Positions 26,340 to 34,641 of a stretch of DNA of 64,000 bases are shown in pieces. The notes under the pieces are model-generated. The model was not told where the DNA came from. It saw nothing but the letters and a program-made list of their open reading frames with translations, and ran no database searches. Source of the stretch: Phytohabitans rumicis. Its GTDB lineage: Bacteria > Actinomycetota > Actinomycetes > Mycobacteriales > Micromonosporaceae. The first letter of the stretch is position 1. Every line of letters begins with the position of its first letter. The DNA lies in NCBI RefSeq assembly GCF_011764445.1, contig NZ_BLPG01000002.1, positions 1 to 64,000 on the forward strand, read 5' to 3'. The position numbers were made by a program, and so were the translations under genes.

Positions 26340-26852
26340 GTGGCTATGGACGTGGAGTCCTACCGCGATTTCGTGACAGCCCGGATGGATGGGCTGCGGC
26401 GTACCGCGTACCTGCTGTGCGGCGACTGGCACACCGCCGATGACCTGGTGTCGACCACCCTGGTGAAGCTGTACCGGCAGTGGCGCCGGGTGTCTGTGAT
26501 GGACAACCGGGATGCCTATGCGCGGCGCGTGCTGTTGCGGGTGTGGTTGGACGAGCGCCGCCGGCCCTGGCGGCGCGAGCACAGCACCAGCGTGATGCCG
26601 GACCACGTGGTGGCGCGGGGCGACGGGATCGAGGGTGCTCCCGAACGGCTGGCGATCCTCGCTCTGTTGGCCGAGGTGCCGCCGCGCCGGCGCGCGGTTC
26701 TCGTGCTGCGGTACTACTGCGACCTGTCGGTCGAGGAGACCGCCGCCGCCCTCGGCTGCTCGCCCGGAACCGTGAAGAGCCAGACCGCCCGGGCGCTGGA
26801 GGCGTTGCGGGCACGGATGGTCGGCTCGCAGTCCCTTACCCAGGAGGCGTGA
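26340..26852 (+). CDS. SigE-family RNA polymerase sigma factor
   Basis: 170 residues, the usual length of the actinobacterial 'SigE family' ECF-like sigma factors. Region 2 is YRDFVTARMDGLRRTAYLLCGDWHTADDLVSTTLVKLYRQW; region 4 is LLAEVPPRRRAVLVLRYYCDLSVEETAAALGCSPGTVKSQTARALEALR. It would direct RNA polymerase to a specialised promoter set. The start is GTG at 26340, with GAGGAGG seven bases upstream. The next gene starts two bases after the stop and is the likely membrane-bound partner. Confidence 0.92.
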   Translation: MAMDVESYRDFVTARMDGLRRTAYLLCGDWHTADDLVSTTLVKLYRQWRRVSVMDNRDAYARRVLLRVWLDERRRPWRREHSTSVMPDHVVARGDGIEGAPERLAILALLAEVPPRRRAVLVLRYYCDLSVEETAAALGCSPGTVKSQTARALEALRARMVGSQSLTQEA

Positions 26853-26854
26853 CG

Positions 26855-27606
26855 ATGCGTAATCTGACCGATGAACTCTACGCGGCTGTGGACAGCCCAC
26901 CGCCGAGCGGCATCGACGTCGACCGGCTCATCACCGTCGAGCAGCGCCGTACCCGCCGGTTGCGCTGGGCCGGTGGCGGCGCCGCGCTGTCCGCGGCGGT
27001 CGCTGTCGCTTTTCTGGTATCACCAACCGCGGCCCGCGTGGATAAGACGGATGCCGGCCCGGCGACCGGCGAGCTCGCCCCGGTCGCGGCCGATTGCCCG
27101 CGGGTCTCGGGTGGCGATCGGGAACGGCACGGGCTGCCGCAGTACACGCGTGATCCGCGGCTGACCGAGTCGTGCGCGGACGCGACCGCCCGGCTGACCG
27201 CGGTCCTGCGTCCGGCGTTCAGCAAGATCGTGCCGGGGATGACCGCGCAGGGGTTCGTGCTCAACGACTACAACGCCCAGTACGAGAGCGTGACCCGGGT
27301 GACGACGACGGCGGGCGCCGGCAAGGTGAAGGTGATGCTGCGGACGACCCAGACACAGCCCATGCCCACCGCCGAGGAATGCAAAGACGGCTGCTCCCAC
27401 GAAGCCCGGCCAGACGGCACGGTCATCGAGGTGTTCGACGGCACCCGCGAGCAGATCGCGCACCGGGTCGACGTCTACCTACCGGACCACACCGTCATCT
27501 CGGTACACGCGAGCCTCCTCGCCGAGGGCGCGGATCGGCACCTGCCGCTGTCCATCGCCGAGACGAAGGCACTGGCCCTCACCCCGGCCTCACCCTCTTC
27601 CCGTAA
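26855..27606 (+). CDS. Membrane-anchored partner of the SigE-family sigma factor (frameshift at the end)
   Basis: About 250 residues: a short cytosolic N-terminus (LTDELYAAVDSPPPSGIDVDRLI), one transmembrane helix (about 45-62), and an extracytoplasmic domain of about 185 residues with cysteines (VAADCPRVSGG, CADATARL, CKDGCSHEA). This layout, directly after a sigma gene, is typical of anti-sigma-like sensors, but no ZAS zinc motif is seen. The raw frame runs through the terminator; adding one C in CACCCCGG near 27583 gives TPGLTLFP and a stop at 27604-27606, a typical C-terminus. Confidence 0.75.
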
Positions 27607-27622
27607 AAGCGACGGGATTGCC

Positions 27623-27662
27623 CGCCGGAGGCTGGAGCAGTGCACGCTGCTCCGGCCTCCGG
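27623..27662 (+). terminator. Strong hairpin terminator
   Basis: A 17-bp stem with one U-G wobble (arms 27623-27639 and 27646-27662) and a six-base loop, followed by CGTCTTTGTCT. It lies just after the corrected stop of the sigma-partner gene. Confidence 0.8.
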
Positions 27663-27761
27663 CCGTCTTTGTCTACTGTGGAGAGGGTTGCGCTGTAATC
27701 GTTGCCGCCGCTTCGACACAGGTATCTGCGTAGGCATTCCTGCGTCGAACGGAGAGTAGTG

Positions 27762-30700
27762 GTGCGGGTACTTCGGCTGTTGGTGCCGTTGATGGCCGTC
27801 GCGGCCTTGGTTGTCGTGCTGACCGGGGTGTCGCCACCGGCGGGCGCGGAGGAAATGGTTCCGACCGCGCGGGCGTCGGTGGTGACGTTGGTGACCGGGG
27901 ACCGGGTGGTGCTCGGTGAGCACGGCGAGGTCAGTGTGCGGCCCGGTGCGGGCCGGAAGCGGATGTCGTTCGCCACGAGTACGGAGCAGGGGCACCTGAT
28001 GGTCGTGCCCGCCGACGCGTTGGGGCTCGTCGGCAGTGGCCGGGTGGACCGGCGGCTGTTCGACGTCACCGCATTGCGTGACGCGGGGTATGACGACGCG
28101 CATACCGACGAGTTGCCGCTCATCGCACAGTACGACGGCTCGGGTGGCGCGCTGGCGGCACCGTCGGGCAGCCGGCGTGTCCGGACGATTCCGGGTGCCC
28201 ATGCCGCGGCGTTGCGCGCGCCGAAGCGTACCGCGTCCGATTTTTGGCGGCAGTTGGCCGCGGGCAAGGCGTTGCGCGGCAACGTCACGAAGCTCTGGTT
28301 GGACGGTCGACGTTCGTTGAGCCTGGATGTCAGCGTGCCGCAGATCGGCGCGCCCGAGTTGTGGCAGGCGGGCTATACCGGCGATGGAGTCACCGTCGCG
28401 GTCCTGGACACGGGCATCGACGCGACCCACCCCGACCTGGCCGGACAGGTCACGGCCGTGCAGGACTTCACCGGCAGCATCGTGGTCGGCGACCCGGTCG
28501 GGCACGGTACGCATGTCGCCTCCACGATCGCCGGCACCGGGGCGGTCCATCGTGGAGTGGCGCCGGGTGCGAAGCTGCTTGATGGCCGGGTTTGTGAACC
28601 GCGAGGGTGTCCGGAGTCGGCCATCCTGGCCGGCATGCAGTGGGCGGCCGAGCAGGGCGCCCGCGTGGTGAACCTGAGCCTGGGGCACCCCGACTTCCCG
28701 GGTGTCGACCCGGTCGAGGAGGCGGTGAACCGGCTCAGCGCCGAACACGACATGCTGTTCGTGGTCGCCGCGGGCAACCACGGTGCGAACCGGCCGATCA
28801 GTTCACCCGGCACGGCCGACGCGGCGCTGTCGGTCGGCGCGGTCGACAGGTCCGATCGGATGGCCGACTTCTCCAGTCGCGGGCCGCGGCCCGGTGATGG
28901 CGTGATCAAGCCCGACGTGACCGCGCCGGGCGTGGACATCGTGGCCGCGCGGTCGTCCACCGGGGTCATCGGCACGCCGGTCGGTGACCGGTACACGAAA
29001 CTCAGCGGCACATCGATGGCCACCCCGCACGTCGCGGGGGCGGCGAGCCTGCTGGTGAACGCGCATCCGGACTGGCCGGCGGCGCGGGTGAAGGCGGCGC
29101 TGACCGGCACCGCCGTGCCGACCGCCGGGGTTTCTCCGTTCGCGCAGGGCACCGGGCGCATCGACGTGGCCAAAGCGGTCAAGGCCACGGTGACCGCCGA
29201 ACCGGTCAGCCTCGGCCTGGGCAGACAACTGTGGCCGCACGACGATGACCCCGAGCTGACCCGCACCGTGACCTATCACAACTCCGGTGAGCAGCCGGTC
29301 ACCCTCGCCGTCGCCGTCGACGCGTCCGGCCCCGATGGCAGGCCGGCGCCGGCCCGGATGTTCACCCTCAGCGCGGCCAGCCTGACCGTGCCGGGTGGTG
29401 GCGACGCCAGCGTCACGTTCATTGTGGACACCTCGCTGAGCGGTGCCGCCGATGGCTGGTACACCGGCCGGGTCACCGCGACCGGCGGCGGCGCCACCGT
29501 GAGCACGCCGCTGGCCGTCGAGCGTGAGGCCGAGGCGCACACCATCACGCTGCGGCACCTCGGCCGTGACGGCGAACCCACCGGCGCGTACAAGGTCGGC
29601 GTCGAGGGCTACGACACGTTCGCCGACGTCCATCCGTACGACGCCAGCGGGACCACGTCCGTCCGGCTACCCGCCGGGCGCTACCTGTTCACCTCGTGGA
29701 TCGCCGAGCCCGACGGCGGGCAGAGCATGCTGGTGCAGCCGTGGGTCGACCTGACACGCAGCGACGCCACCGTCACGTTGGACGCCCGCAAGGCCAAACC
29801 GATCGGCTTGACCGTGCCGGCCAGGTCGGCCCGGATGATGTTCGGCCTGGTCCAGTACCACGCGAATGACGGCGCGATCGACGGCGGACTGCTCGCCAAC
29901 GAGTCGTTCGACGGGTTGTCCATCGGCCACGTCGGGGCAGCGGCGCCGGGGCGGCGGTTCGCCACGGTGGTGAGCGCACACTTCGCCGAGCCGGGCGGGG
30001 CCGGTGACTTCGCCGACAGCCGGTACCGGTACAACGTCGCGTTCTGTGCATACGGGCGCATGTTCGACGGCTTCCAGCGCAGGCTGCGCGCCGGCGACTT
30101 CGTCGCGGTCACCCAACGGGACCTGCAACCGGGCGACGCCGGCCTGACGACGCTCGGCATCAGTAGCGCGCCGGGGAACGCACCGCCGGGCGGCACATCC
30201 TTCGACTACCCGATCGCGGCCGCGCCCAACGCGGCGCGTACCGAATACTTCACCGCCGGGGACGTGCGCTGGTGGCAGACGTACTCACGGTTCCGGGTCG
30301 AGGGTGAGGAATGGACCCCGCTCGCCGCGGAGTTCCTGATGTGGCGGCGGATCCGCGCCGGCGAGGCCCGCTGGGGCGCCCCGGTCATCGGCCCGGCGCT
30401 GCCCGCCGACCGGCCGCCGAACGCGACCCGCACCGGCGACAACATGCGCTTCGATCTCTACCTGTTCGCACCGGGCCAGCCCAACGCCGGCGGCGTATCG
30501 CCGGTCACCGCGACCCGCACCGCGCTCTACCGCGACGGCGCCCTGGTCGCGGAGTCGTCCGAACGGCCAGGCCAGCTCGCGAGCGCGGTGTCAGGCCCGG
30601 CGGCCACGTATCGCCTCGAAGCGCACGCCACCCGGGACGCCGCACCGTTCTCGACGCGCATCGACGCCACCTGGACCTTCCGCTCGGCGACCACGCCGGA

Positions 30701-30998
30701 CACCGCACCGCTTCCGCTCCTGGCGGTCCGCCTCGGCCAGGCCGAACGCGGGTCGGACCTGCCCGTCTGGGTCGACTGGCTGCGCCCCGGCGAGGCCACC
30801 GTCAAGGAACTGACCGTCGACGTCTCCTACGACGACGGCGCGCGATGGCAACCGGCCAACCTCACCCCACGCGACGACGGCTGGGTCGCTGACACACCAG
30901 CGGGCACCGGCTACGTCTCGATCCGGACGCACGCCACCGACAGCCTCGGCAACAGCGTGGACCAAACCATCATCCGCGCCTACGGCAGCACCGGCTGA
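27762..30998 (+). CDS. Secreted S8 (subtilisin-type) serine peptidase
   Basis: 1,078 residues. A signal peptide (LRLLVPLMAVAALVVVL, cut near GAEE) is followed by a propeptide-like region to about 195. The catalytic domain has Asp216 (VAVLDTGID), His248 (GHGTHVAS), Asn339 (VVAAGNHG) and Ser418 (LSGTSMATPHVAG). The remaining 600 residues are beta-rich, with Ig-like/Fn3-like segments (TRTVTYHNSGEQPVTLAV), and no membrane anchor. It is exported and probably degrades extracellular protein. The start is GTG at 27762 with GGAGAG five bases upstream; GTG at 27759 is the alternative. It stands alone behind a terminator. Confidence 0.92.
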   Translation: MRVLRLLVPLMAVAALVVVLTGVSPPAGAEEMVPTARASVVTLVTGDRVVLGEHGEVSVRPGAGRKRMSFATSTEQGHLMVVPADALGLVGSGRVDRRLFDVTALRDAGYDDAHTDELPLIAQYDGSGGALAAPSGSRRVRTIPGAHAAALRAPKRTASDFWRQLAAGKALRGNVTKLWLDGRRSLSLDVSVPQIGAPELWQAGYTGDGVTVAVLDTGIDATHPDLAGQVTAVQDFTGSIVVGDPVGHGTHVASTIAGTGAVHRGVAPGAKLLDGRVCEPRGCPESAILAGMQWAAEQGARVVNLSLGHPDFPGVDPVEEAVNRLSAEHDMLFVVAAGNHGANRPISSPGTADAALSVGAVDRSDRMADFSSRGPRPGDGVIKPDVTAPGVDIVAARSSTGVIGTPVGDRYTKLSGTSMATPHVAGAASLLVNAHPDWPAARVKAALTGTAVPTAGVSPFAQGTGRIDVAKAVKATVTAEPVSLGLGRQLWPHDDDPELTRTVTYHNSGEQPVTLAVAVDASGPDGRPAPARMFTLSAASLTVPGGGDASVTFIVDTSLSGAADGWYTGRVTATGGGATVSTPLAVEREAEAHTITLRHLGRDGEPTGAYKVGVEGYDTFADVHPYDASGTTSVRLPAGRYLFTSWIAEPDGGQSMLVQPWVDLTRSDATVTLDARKAKPIGLTVPARSARMMFGLVQYHANDGAIDGGLLANESFDGLSIGHVGAAAPGRRFATVVSAHFAEPGGAGDFADSRYRYNVAFCAYGRMFDGFQRRLRAGDFVAVTQRDLQPGDAGLTTLGISSAPGNAPPGGTSFDYPIAAAPNAARTEYFTAGDVRWWQTYSRFRVEGEEWTPLAAEFLMWRRIRAGEARWGAPVIGPALPADRPPNATRTGDNMRFDLYLFAPGQPNAGGVSPVTATRTALYRDGALVAESSERPGQLASAVSGPAATYRLEAHATRDAAPFSTRIDATWTFRSATTPDTAPLPLLAVRLGQAERGSDLPVWVDWLRPGEATVKELTVDVSYDDGARWQPANLTPRDDGWVADTPAGTGYVSIRTHATDSLGNSVDQTIIRAYGSTG

Positions 30999-31083
30999 CC
31001 TACTGCGACAGTGCCGCGCCGAGGGCCACGTGCCCCCGGCGCGGCGCGCTCAAGCCCTCTGTGGCAGACGGACTAGGGCGAGC

Positions 31084-31112
31084 TTGACATATATTGATCA
31101 TTTAACTATGGT
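31084..31112 (+). promoter_or_regulatory. Consensus promoter of the second PadR gene
   Basis: TTGACA (31084-31089), 17-base spacer, TATGGT (31107-31112), then six bases to the GTG start, so the transcript should begin at or next to the start codon. The spacer holds an AT-rich ATTGATCAT palindromic core that PadR could bind (inference). Confidence 0.75.
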
Positions 31113-31118
31113 CGTCGC

Positions 31119-31448
31119 GTGCCATCGATGCGCGAACCCACGTACCTCATCCTGACCGCCCTGGCCGCTGGCCCTCGGTACGGCTACGCGATCATCCAGG
31201 ACGTCGCGGAGCTGTCCCAGGGCAGCACGTCGCTGCTGCCCGGCACCCTCTACACCGCGCTGGACCGGCTCGCCGCCGAGGGACTCGTCGAGCTCGACCG
31301 CGAAGAGACGGTGGAGGGCCGGCTGCGCCGCTACTACCGGCTCACCCCCGGCGGCGCTGCGGCTCTGGAGACCGCGACCGCCCGGATGCGCCGGCTCACC
31401 ACCGCGGCCGAAGCGCGGCTGCGCACACTGCGACCCCACACGGCCTGA
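31119..31448 (+). CDS. PadR-family transcriptional regulator
   Basis: 109 residues with the PadR core: YLILTALAAGPRYGYAIIQDV, GTLYTALDRLAAEGLVELD, wing RLRRYYRLTPGGAAAL. Translation starts at GTG directly behind a consensus promoter, without a Shine-Dalgarno site. The following gene, 24 bases on, encodes a membrane protein. The same regulator/membrane-protein arrangement occurs at 14.2-15.7 kb. Probably autoregulated. Confidence 0.92.
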   Translation: MPSMREPTYLILTALAAGPRYGYAIIQDVAELSQGSTSLLPGTLYTALDRLAAEGLVELDREETVEGRLRRYYRLTPGGAAALETATARMRRLTTAAEARLRTLRPHTA

Positions 31449-31472
31449 CCGGCCACGTCCGAGAGGCAGACA

Positions 31473-32570
31473 ATGCCGGTGACATCCGACCCGCTGGCGC
31501 GCCGCTATCGGTTGCTGCTGCTGTGCTACCCCCGCGCCTACCGCCGCGAGCGCGGCGAGGAGCTCGTCGCCACGCTGCTCGAGGCGGCTCCGCCCGCCCG
31601 CACCCGACCGAGCGCGCGGGAAGCTGTCAACCTGATCGGCCACGGCCTGCGTGCCCGGCTCGGCAGGCCGGCCAGCCGGACGGTCGTGGCCTGGGCGGGA
31701 CTGGCCGCAGTCGTCTGCGGCCTGTTCACCGCGTCCCTGGCCACCCGGCTCGCGTGGGAGACCTCCCGACCGATGCCCGACCGGGCCGAGGCCGCGAAGA
31801 TCCTGGCCGACGTGCTACCCGGCCACGAGGTCGACGGCATCTACGTCCCTTCGGGACTGTTCAGGATCTACGGCGAGCCGCTGGGCCTGAAGGATGTGGA
31901 CCTGCTGCTGTTCGGCGAGGGCAACGAGTACGCGCTGACCGCGACCACGGCGTCCCGCAACGGACCGCCGCCGGTGCCGCTGGAGCAGACGGCCGCCGTG
32001 GCCCAGCAGCGGCTGCGGGAGGGCGGCTGGACGGTGTACCCGCCGACGCACAACGACATGTACGGCTGCGCGGGCCCGCCGTGCGACCCGACCACGATTC
32101 CGCAGGACACCAGGCTGTTCGCCAAGCGCGGCGACACCGCTCTGGAGGTGGACCTCTATCCGCAGCGAGGCGGCGACAGCACGTACCTGGCCGTCAGCCT
32201 GGGTAGGACGACGCCGGCCGCCGTCGTGCCGGCAAGCGTCGGCGCAGGGCTGTTCGGTACGGTCGCGGGCTGGCTTTTGTTCGGTTGGGCAAGCCGCCGT
32301 ACACAGGCGCCGCATCCGGCCCGACGGGCGGTCGACGTGCTGTTCGGCGTCACGATGCTGCTGTGGTGGGGGCCGATCGTGTTCTCCGCGCCGTTCGCGC
32401 TCCAGCACCACCTGGACGAGCCACATCCGCAGGCGCATCCGCTGTGGGAGTGGCTCGGCCAGCCGATATTCTCGCTGTTTTTCGTCACCGGCTGCGCCAC
32501 CGCGCTGCTCGGCCTCGCACTCGCGGCGCTGCCGTCGCGGCGCGCACAGCTCAAGCGCGTCGCCGCTTGA
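31473..32570 (+). CDS. Multi-pass membrane protein paired with PadR
   Basis: 365 residues. The cytosolic N-terminus RYRLLLLCYPRAYRRERGEELVATLLEAA is the conserved motif of PadR-associated membrane proteins. A helix follows (about 70-90), then an extracytoplasmic domain (about 95-245) with CAGPPCDPT cysteines, and three C-terminal helices. Function unknown; it probably senses or regulates with its PadR partner. An AGAGGCAG site precedes the ATG. It converges with the DUF3995-like gene nine bases away. Confidence 0.8.
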   Translation: MPVTSDPLARRYRLLLLCYPRAYRRERGEELVATLLEAAPPARTRPSAREAVNLIGHGLRARLGRPASRTVVAWAGLAAVVCGLFTASLATRLAWETSRPMPDRAEAAKILADVLPGHEVDGIYVPSGLFRIYGEPLGLKDVDLLLFGEGNEYALTATTASRNGPPPVPLEQTAAVAQQRLREGGWTVYPPTHNDMYGCAGPPCDPTTIPQDTRLFAKRGDTALEVDLYPQRGGDSTYLAVSLGRTTPAAVVPASVGAGLFGTVAGWLLFGWASRRTQAPHPARRAVDVLFGVTMLLWWGPIVFSAPFALQHHLDEPHPQAHPLWEWLGQPIFSLFFVTGCATALLGLALAALPSRRAQLKRVAA

Positions 32571-32579
32571 CCTCGTCGA

Positions 32580-33116
32580 TCAGATGGTCTTTGGAGGTTG
32601 CGGCGAGTCGGGTTGCCCGTCAGCGCGGCGACGGGCGTACCAAGCGGTCGCACCGTAGACGACGCCGCCGACGAGGAAGTACAGGTCGATCGCCCGGGCA
32701 GACCACAGCGTGTACGCCGAGGGCGTGGCCGTGCCCAGCAACTGCTCGTACGTCAGCCCGGTCAGGCCCGTCGGTGACCCGAACACCGTGCGCATCGCGT
32801 CGTCGACGAACGCGGTCGCGGCGCGCACGGTCAGCAGGCCCGCGGCTACCCACGCCATGGTGATCAAGATCCATCGAGGGATGCGCCGGCTCCACCGCTG
32901 CACGAACGCCAGCGGCAGCACCGTGCCGACCACGAACAGTGCCAACACGACGGCCGCGAACACCCGCTGCCCGGCAGTCTCCGCCGAGGGCAGCGGGTCG
33001 GCCTGGTCGCCGAAGCCGAACTGGCCGCCCAGTTCCCAATACACGTGCAGCGCGTCGAACACGACGATCCACCCGAAGGTGGCGGCCGCCGCCTGCCGTA
33101 ACCGCCGCGTAGCCAT
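32580..33116 (-). CDS. DUF3995-type membrane protein
   Basis: 178 residues with four hydrophobic segments. The N-terminal FDALHVYWELGG motif, the central RRIPRWILITMAWVAAGLL and the C-terminal LYFLVGGVVYGATAWYARRR resemble DUF3995 proteins, small four-helix membrane proteins of unknown function. It stands alone and is convergent with the PadR-linked operon. Confidence 0.7.
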   Translation of the reverse strand: MATRRLRQAAAATFGWIVVFDALHVYWELGGQFGFGDQADPLPSAETAGQRVFAAVVLALFVVGTVLPLAFVQRWSRRIPRWILITMAWVAAGLLTVRAATAFVDDAMRTVFGSPTGLTGLTYEQLLGTATPSAYTLWSARAIDLYFLVGGVVYGATAWYARRRADGQPDSPQPPKTI

Positions 33117-33468
33117 GGTCGCCGATGCTACAAGCTTGGGGTGGAGCGCGGAGAGCGAGGAAACGATCCTGCGACTTCATCCGGGGCGTGCCTGAGCAGA
33201 CGCCCCCAATCCTGCCAAGGCCGTCGATCGCCGCGGTCTTGGCTGCGGTTCCGGGCGGCTGGCTGTCACGGCACAAACTGGTTCGAGGTCGTCGGTGAAC
33301 CTGCTAAAAGCCGTGTGTGCCCTGGCAGCGCTCGCGGGCCCGCAACTGGTGTTCGACGAGTCTGCCGCGGCGTTCGTGGTGCGGCCCGGTGAGGAGACCG
33401 AGGACCTGGAAGAGGACTGGCCCTGGTGAGCGCGACCGGCGACGGCTACGCGCCGCACGACCGGCCCG

Positions 33469-34581
33469 TCAAGGGCTCGCAGGCGGAGCGTGCCGGCGCG
33501 CGACGATATGCCGGCAGACCTCGCGTAGCTCGGTCAACTGGTCGGTTCTGAGGCCCTCGACCGTCCGGACGAGGCGGCCGGCGCCCTCGACCAGTTCGGC
33601 CGTGTGCAGGTTGTGGAACAACGGACCCAGCACCGTTGCGGCGGTCCGCAGAACCAGTAGGGCTTCGACGCCGATGACCTGATCGGGGTCGAGCGACGCG
33701 ATCGCCTGCCGGACATCCGGTGGGTACAGGTAGCCGGCATCGTCGTGGGCCAGCGGAAGGCGCATCCGTACCATCCGGTGGTACGTCCAATTGGAGGTCA
33801 TCGTGAGGCAGGCGTGCCGGACCGCGGCCAACCGGTCCGGGCTCAGGCCCTCGATGAGCGGCGCGAGCCGGCGATGCATCCAGAGTGGGAATGTTGGGTC
33901 GTGCTGGCAGTGCGCAAGGCTGGCGAGCGCTTCGGACATGGCGAGTGCTGCCTCGCGCATCGCGAGTACCGTCTCGCCAGCCGTGAACTGCTGGGGTGGA
34001 ATGCAGAATTCGGCCGGCTCCGCCGGGGCGCGGGCCGGATCGCGGTGGGTTTGCCAGACGACGCTGACGAACCAGCGTGACGGCTGCTGCGCCGGCTTGC
34101 ACCAATCGTGGTAGAAGGAGACGCCGCCGACTTGCCCGGCCCGCCGCAGCGAGTACCTGACCATGCACATCGTGGGAACGAAGTCGGCGAATTCGGCGGC
34201 CGGTACGGTGCCGAACTCGCAGCCGAAAGCCCGCAGCCGGTCGGCGTACTCGGTGAACGGCCGTTTCGTGCGTCGCCACGCGGCATGTTCCCAGGCGCCG
34301 TCTCGGGCGGACTGCGCGAGCACGAGCGTGGCACCGTCGGGTACCGGGAAGCCGGTGGGGAAGCCCGGTGGAAGGTCCTTCATGTCCAGGTGGAATACCG
34401 GCACGCCATCCTCGTGCAGGACCGTGCACCAGTTTGGCAGCGGTGAATCGGGCTCAAGTGGATGCGGTATCCGGCTGATTTCGCGTGCCGCACGCCGGAG
34501 CGCCGCGACCGCGGCGACTTCGTCCGACGCGTCATCCAACGCGAGCGCCACCGCGGAGGAGTGTTCGGCGACGTAGGCCAC
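33469..34581 (-). CDS. Uncharacterised cytosolic protein
   Basis: About 370 residues with no signal peptide or membrane helix. Protein-like features include HLDMKDLPPGFPTGFPVPDGATLVLAQSARDG, the aromatic-rich VSFYHDWCKPAQQPSRWFVSVVW, and a helical C-terminal third. I do not recognise the family. GTG at 34581 is the first usable start; the open frame extends upstream toward 34640, where it would overlap the divergent S9 peptidase promoter, so the start is uncertain. The two genes are divergent and may share regulation. Confidence 0.6.
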   Translation of the reverse strand: MAYVAEHSSAVALALDDASDEVAAVAALRRAAREISRIPHPLEPDSPLPNWCTVLHEDGVPVFHLDMKDLPPGFPTGFPVPDGATLVLAQSARDGAWEHAAWRRTKRPFTEYADRLRAFGCEFGTVPAAEFADFVPTMCMVRYSLRRAGQVGGVSFYHDWCKPAQQPSRWFVSVVWQTHRDPARAPAEPAEFCIPPQQFTAGETVLAMREAALAMSEALASLAHCQHDPTFPLWMHRRLAPLIEGLSPDRLAAVRHACLTMTSNWTYHRMVRMRLPLAHDDAGYLYPPDVRQAIASLDPDQVIGVEALLVLRTAATVLGPLFHNLHTAELVEGAGRLVRTVEGLRTDQLTELREVCRHIVARRHAPPASP

Positions 34582-34641
34582 GAGATCCGCGTCGTCGTAC
34601 AGCGGTTGGTCGCCGTGGTGGTTGATCGATACCGTGCCTCG

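Noticed and set aside
27762-30998. Lanthipeptide or other RiPP cluster around the subtilase
   Set aside because: No precursor or maturation genes near; the protease has a normal secreted degradative layout.
33295-33429. 44-codon ORF starting GTG and ending EDLEEDWPW
   Set aside because: Too short, no ribosome-binding site or promoter, no family; could be a remnant but not supported.
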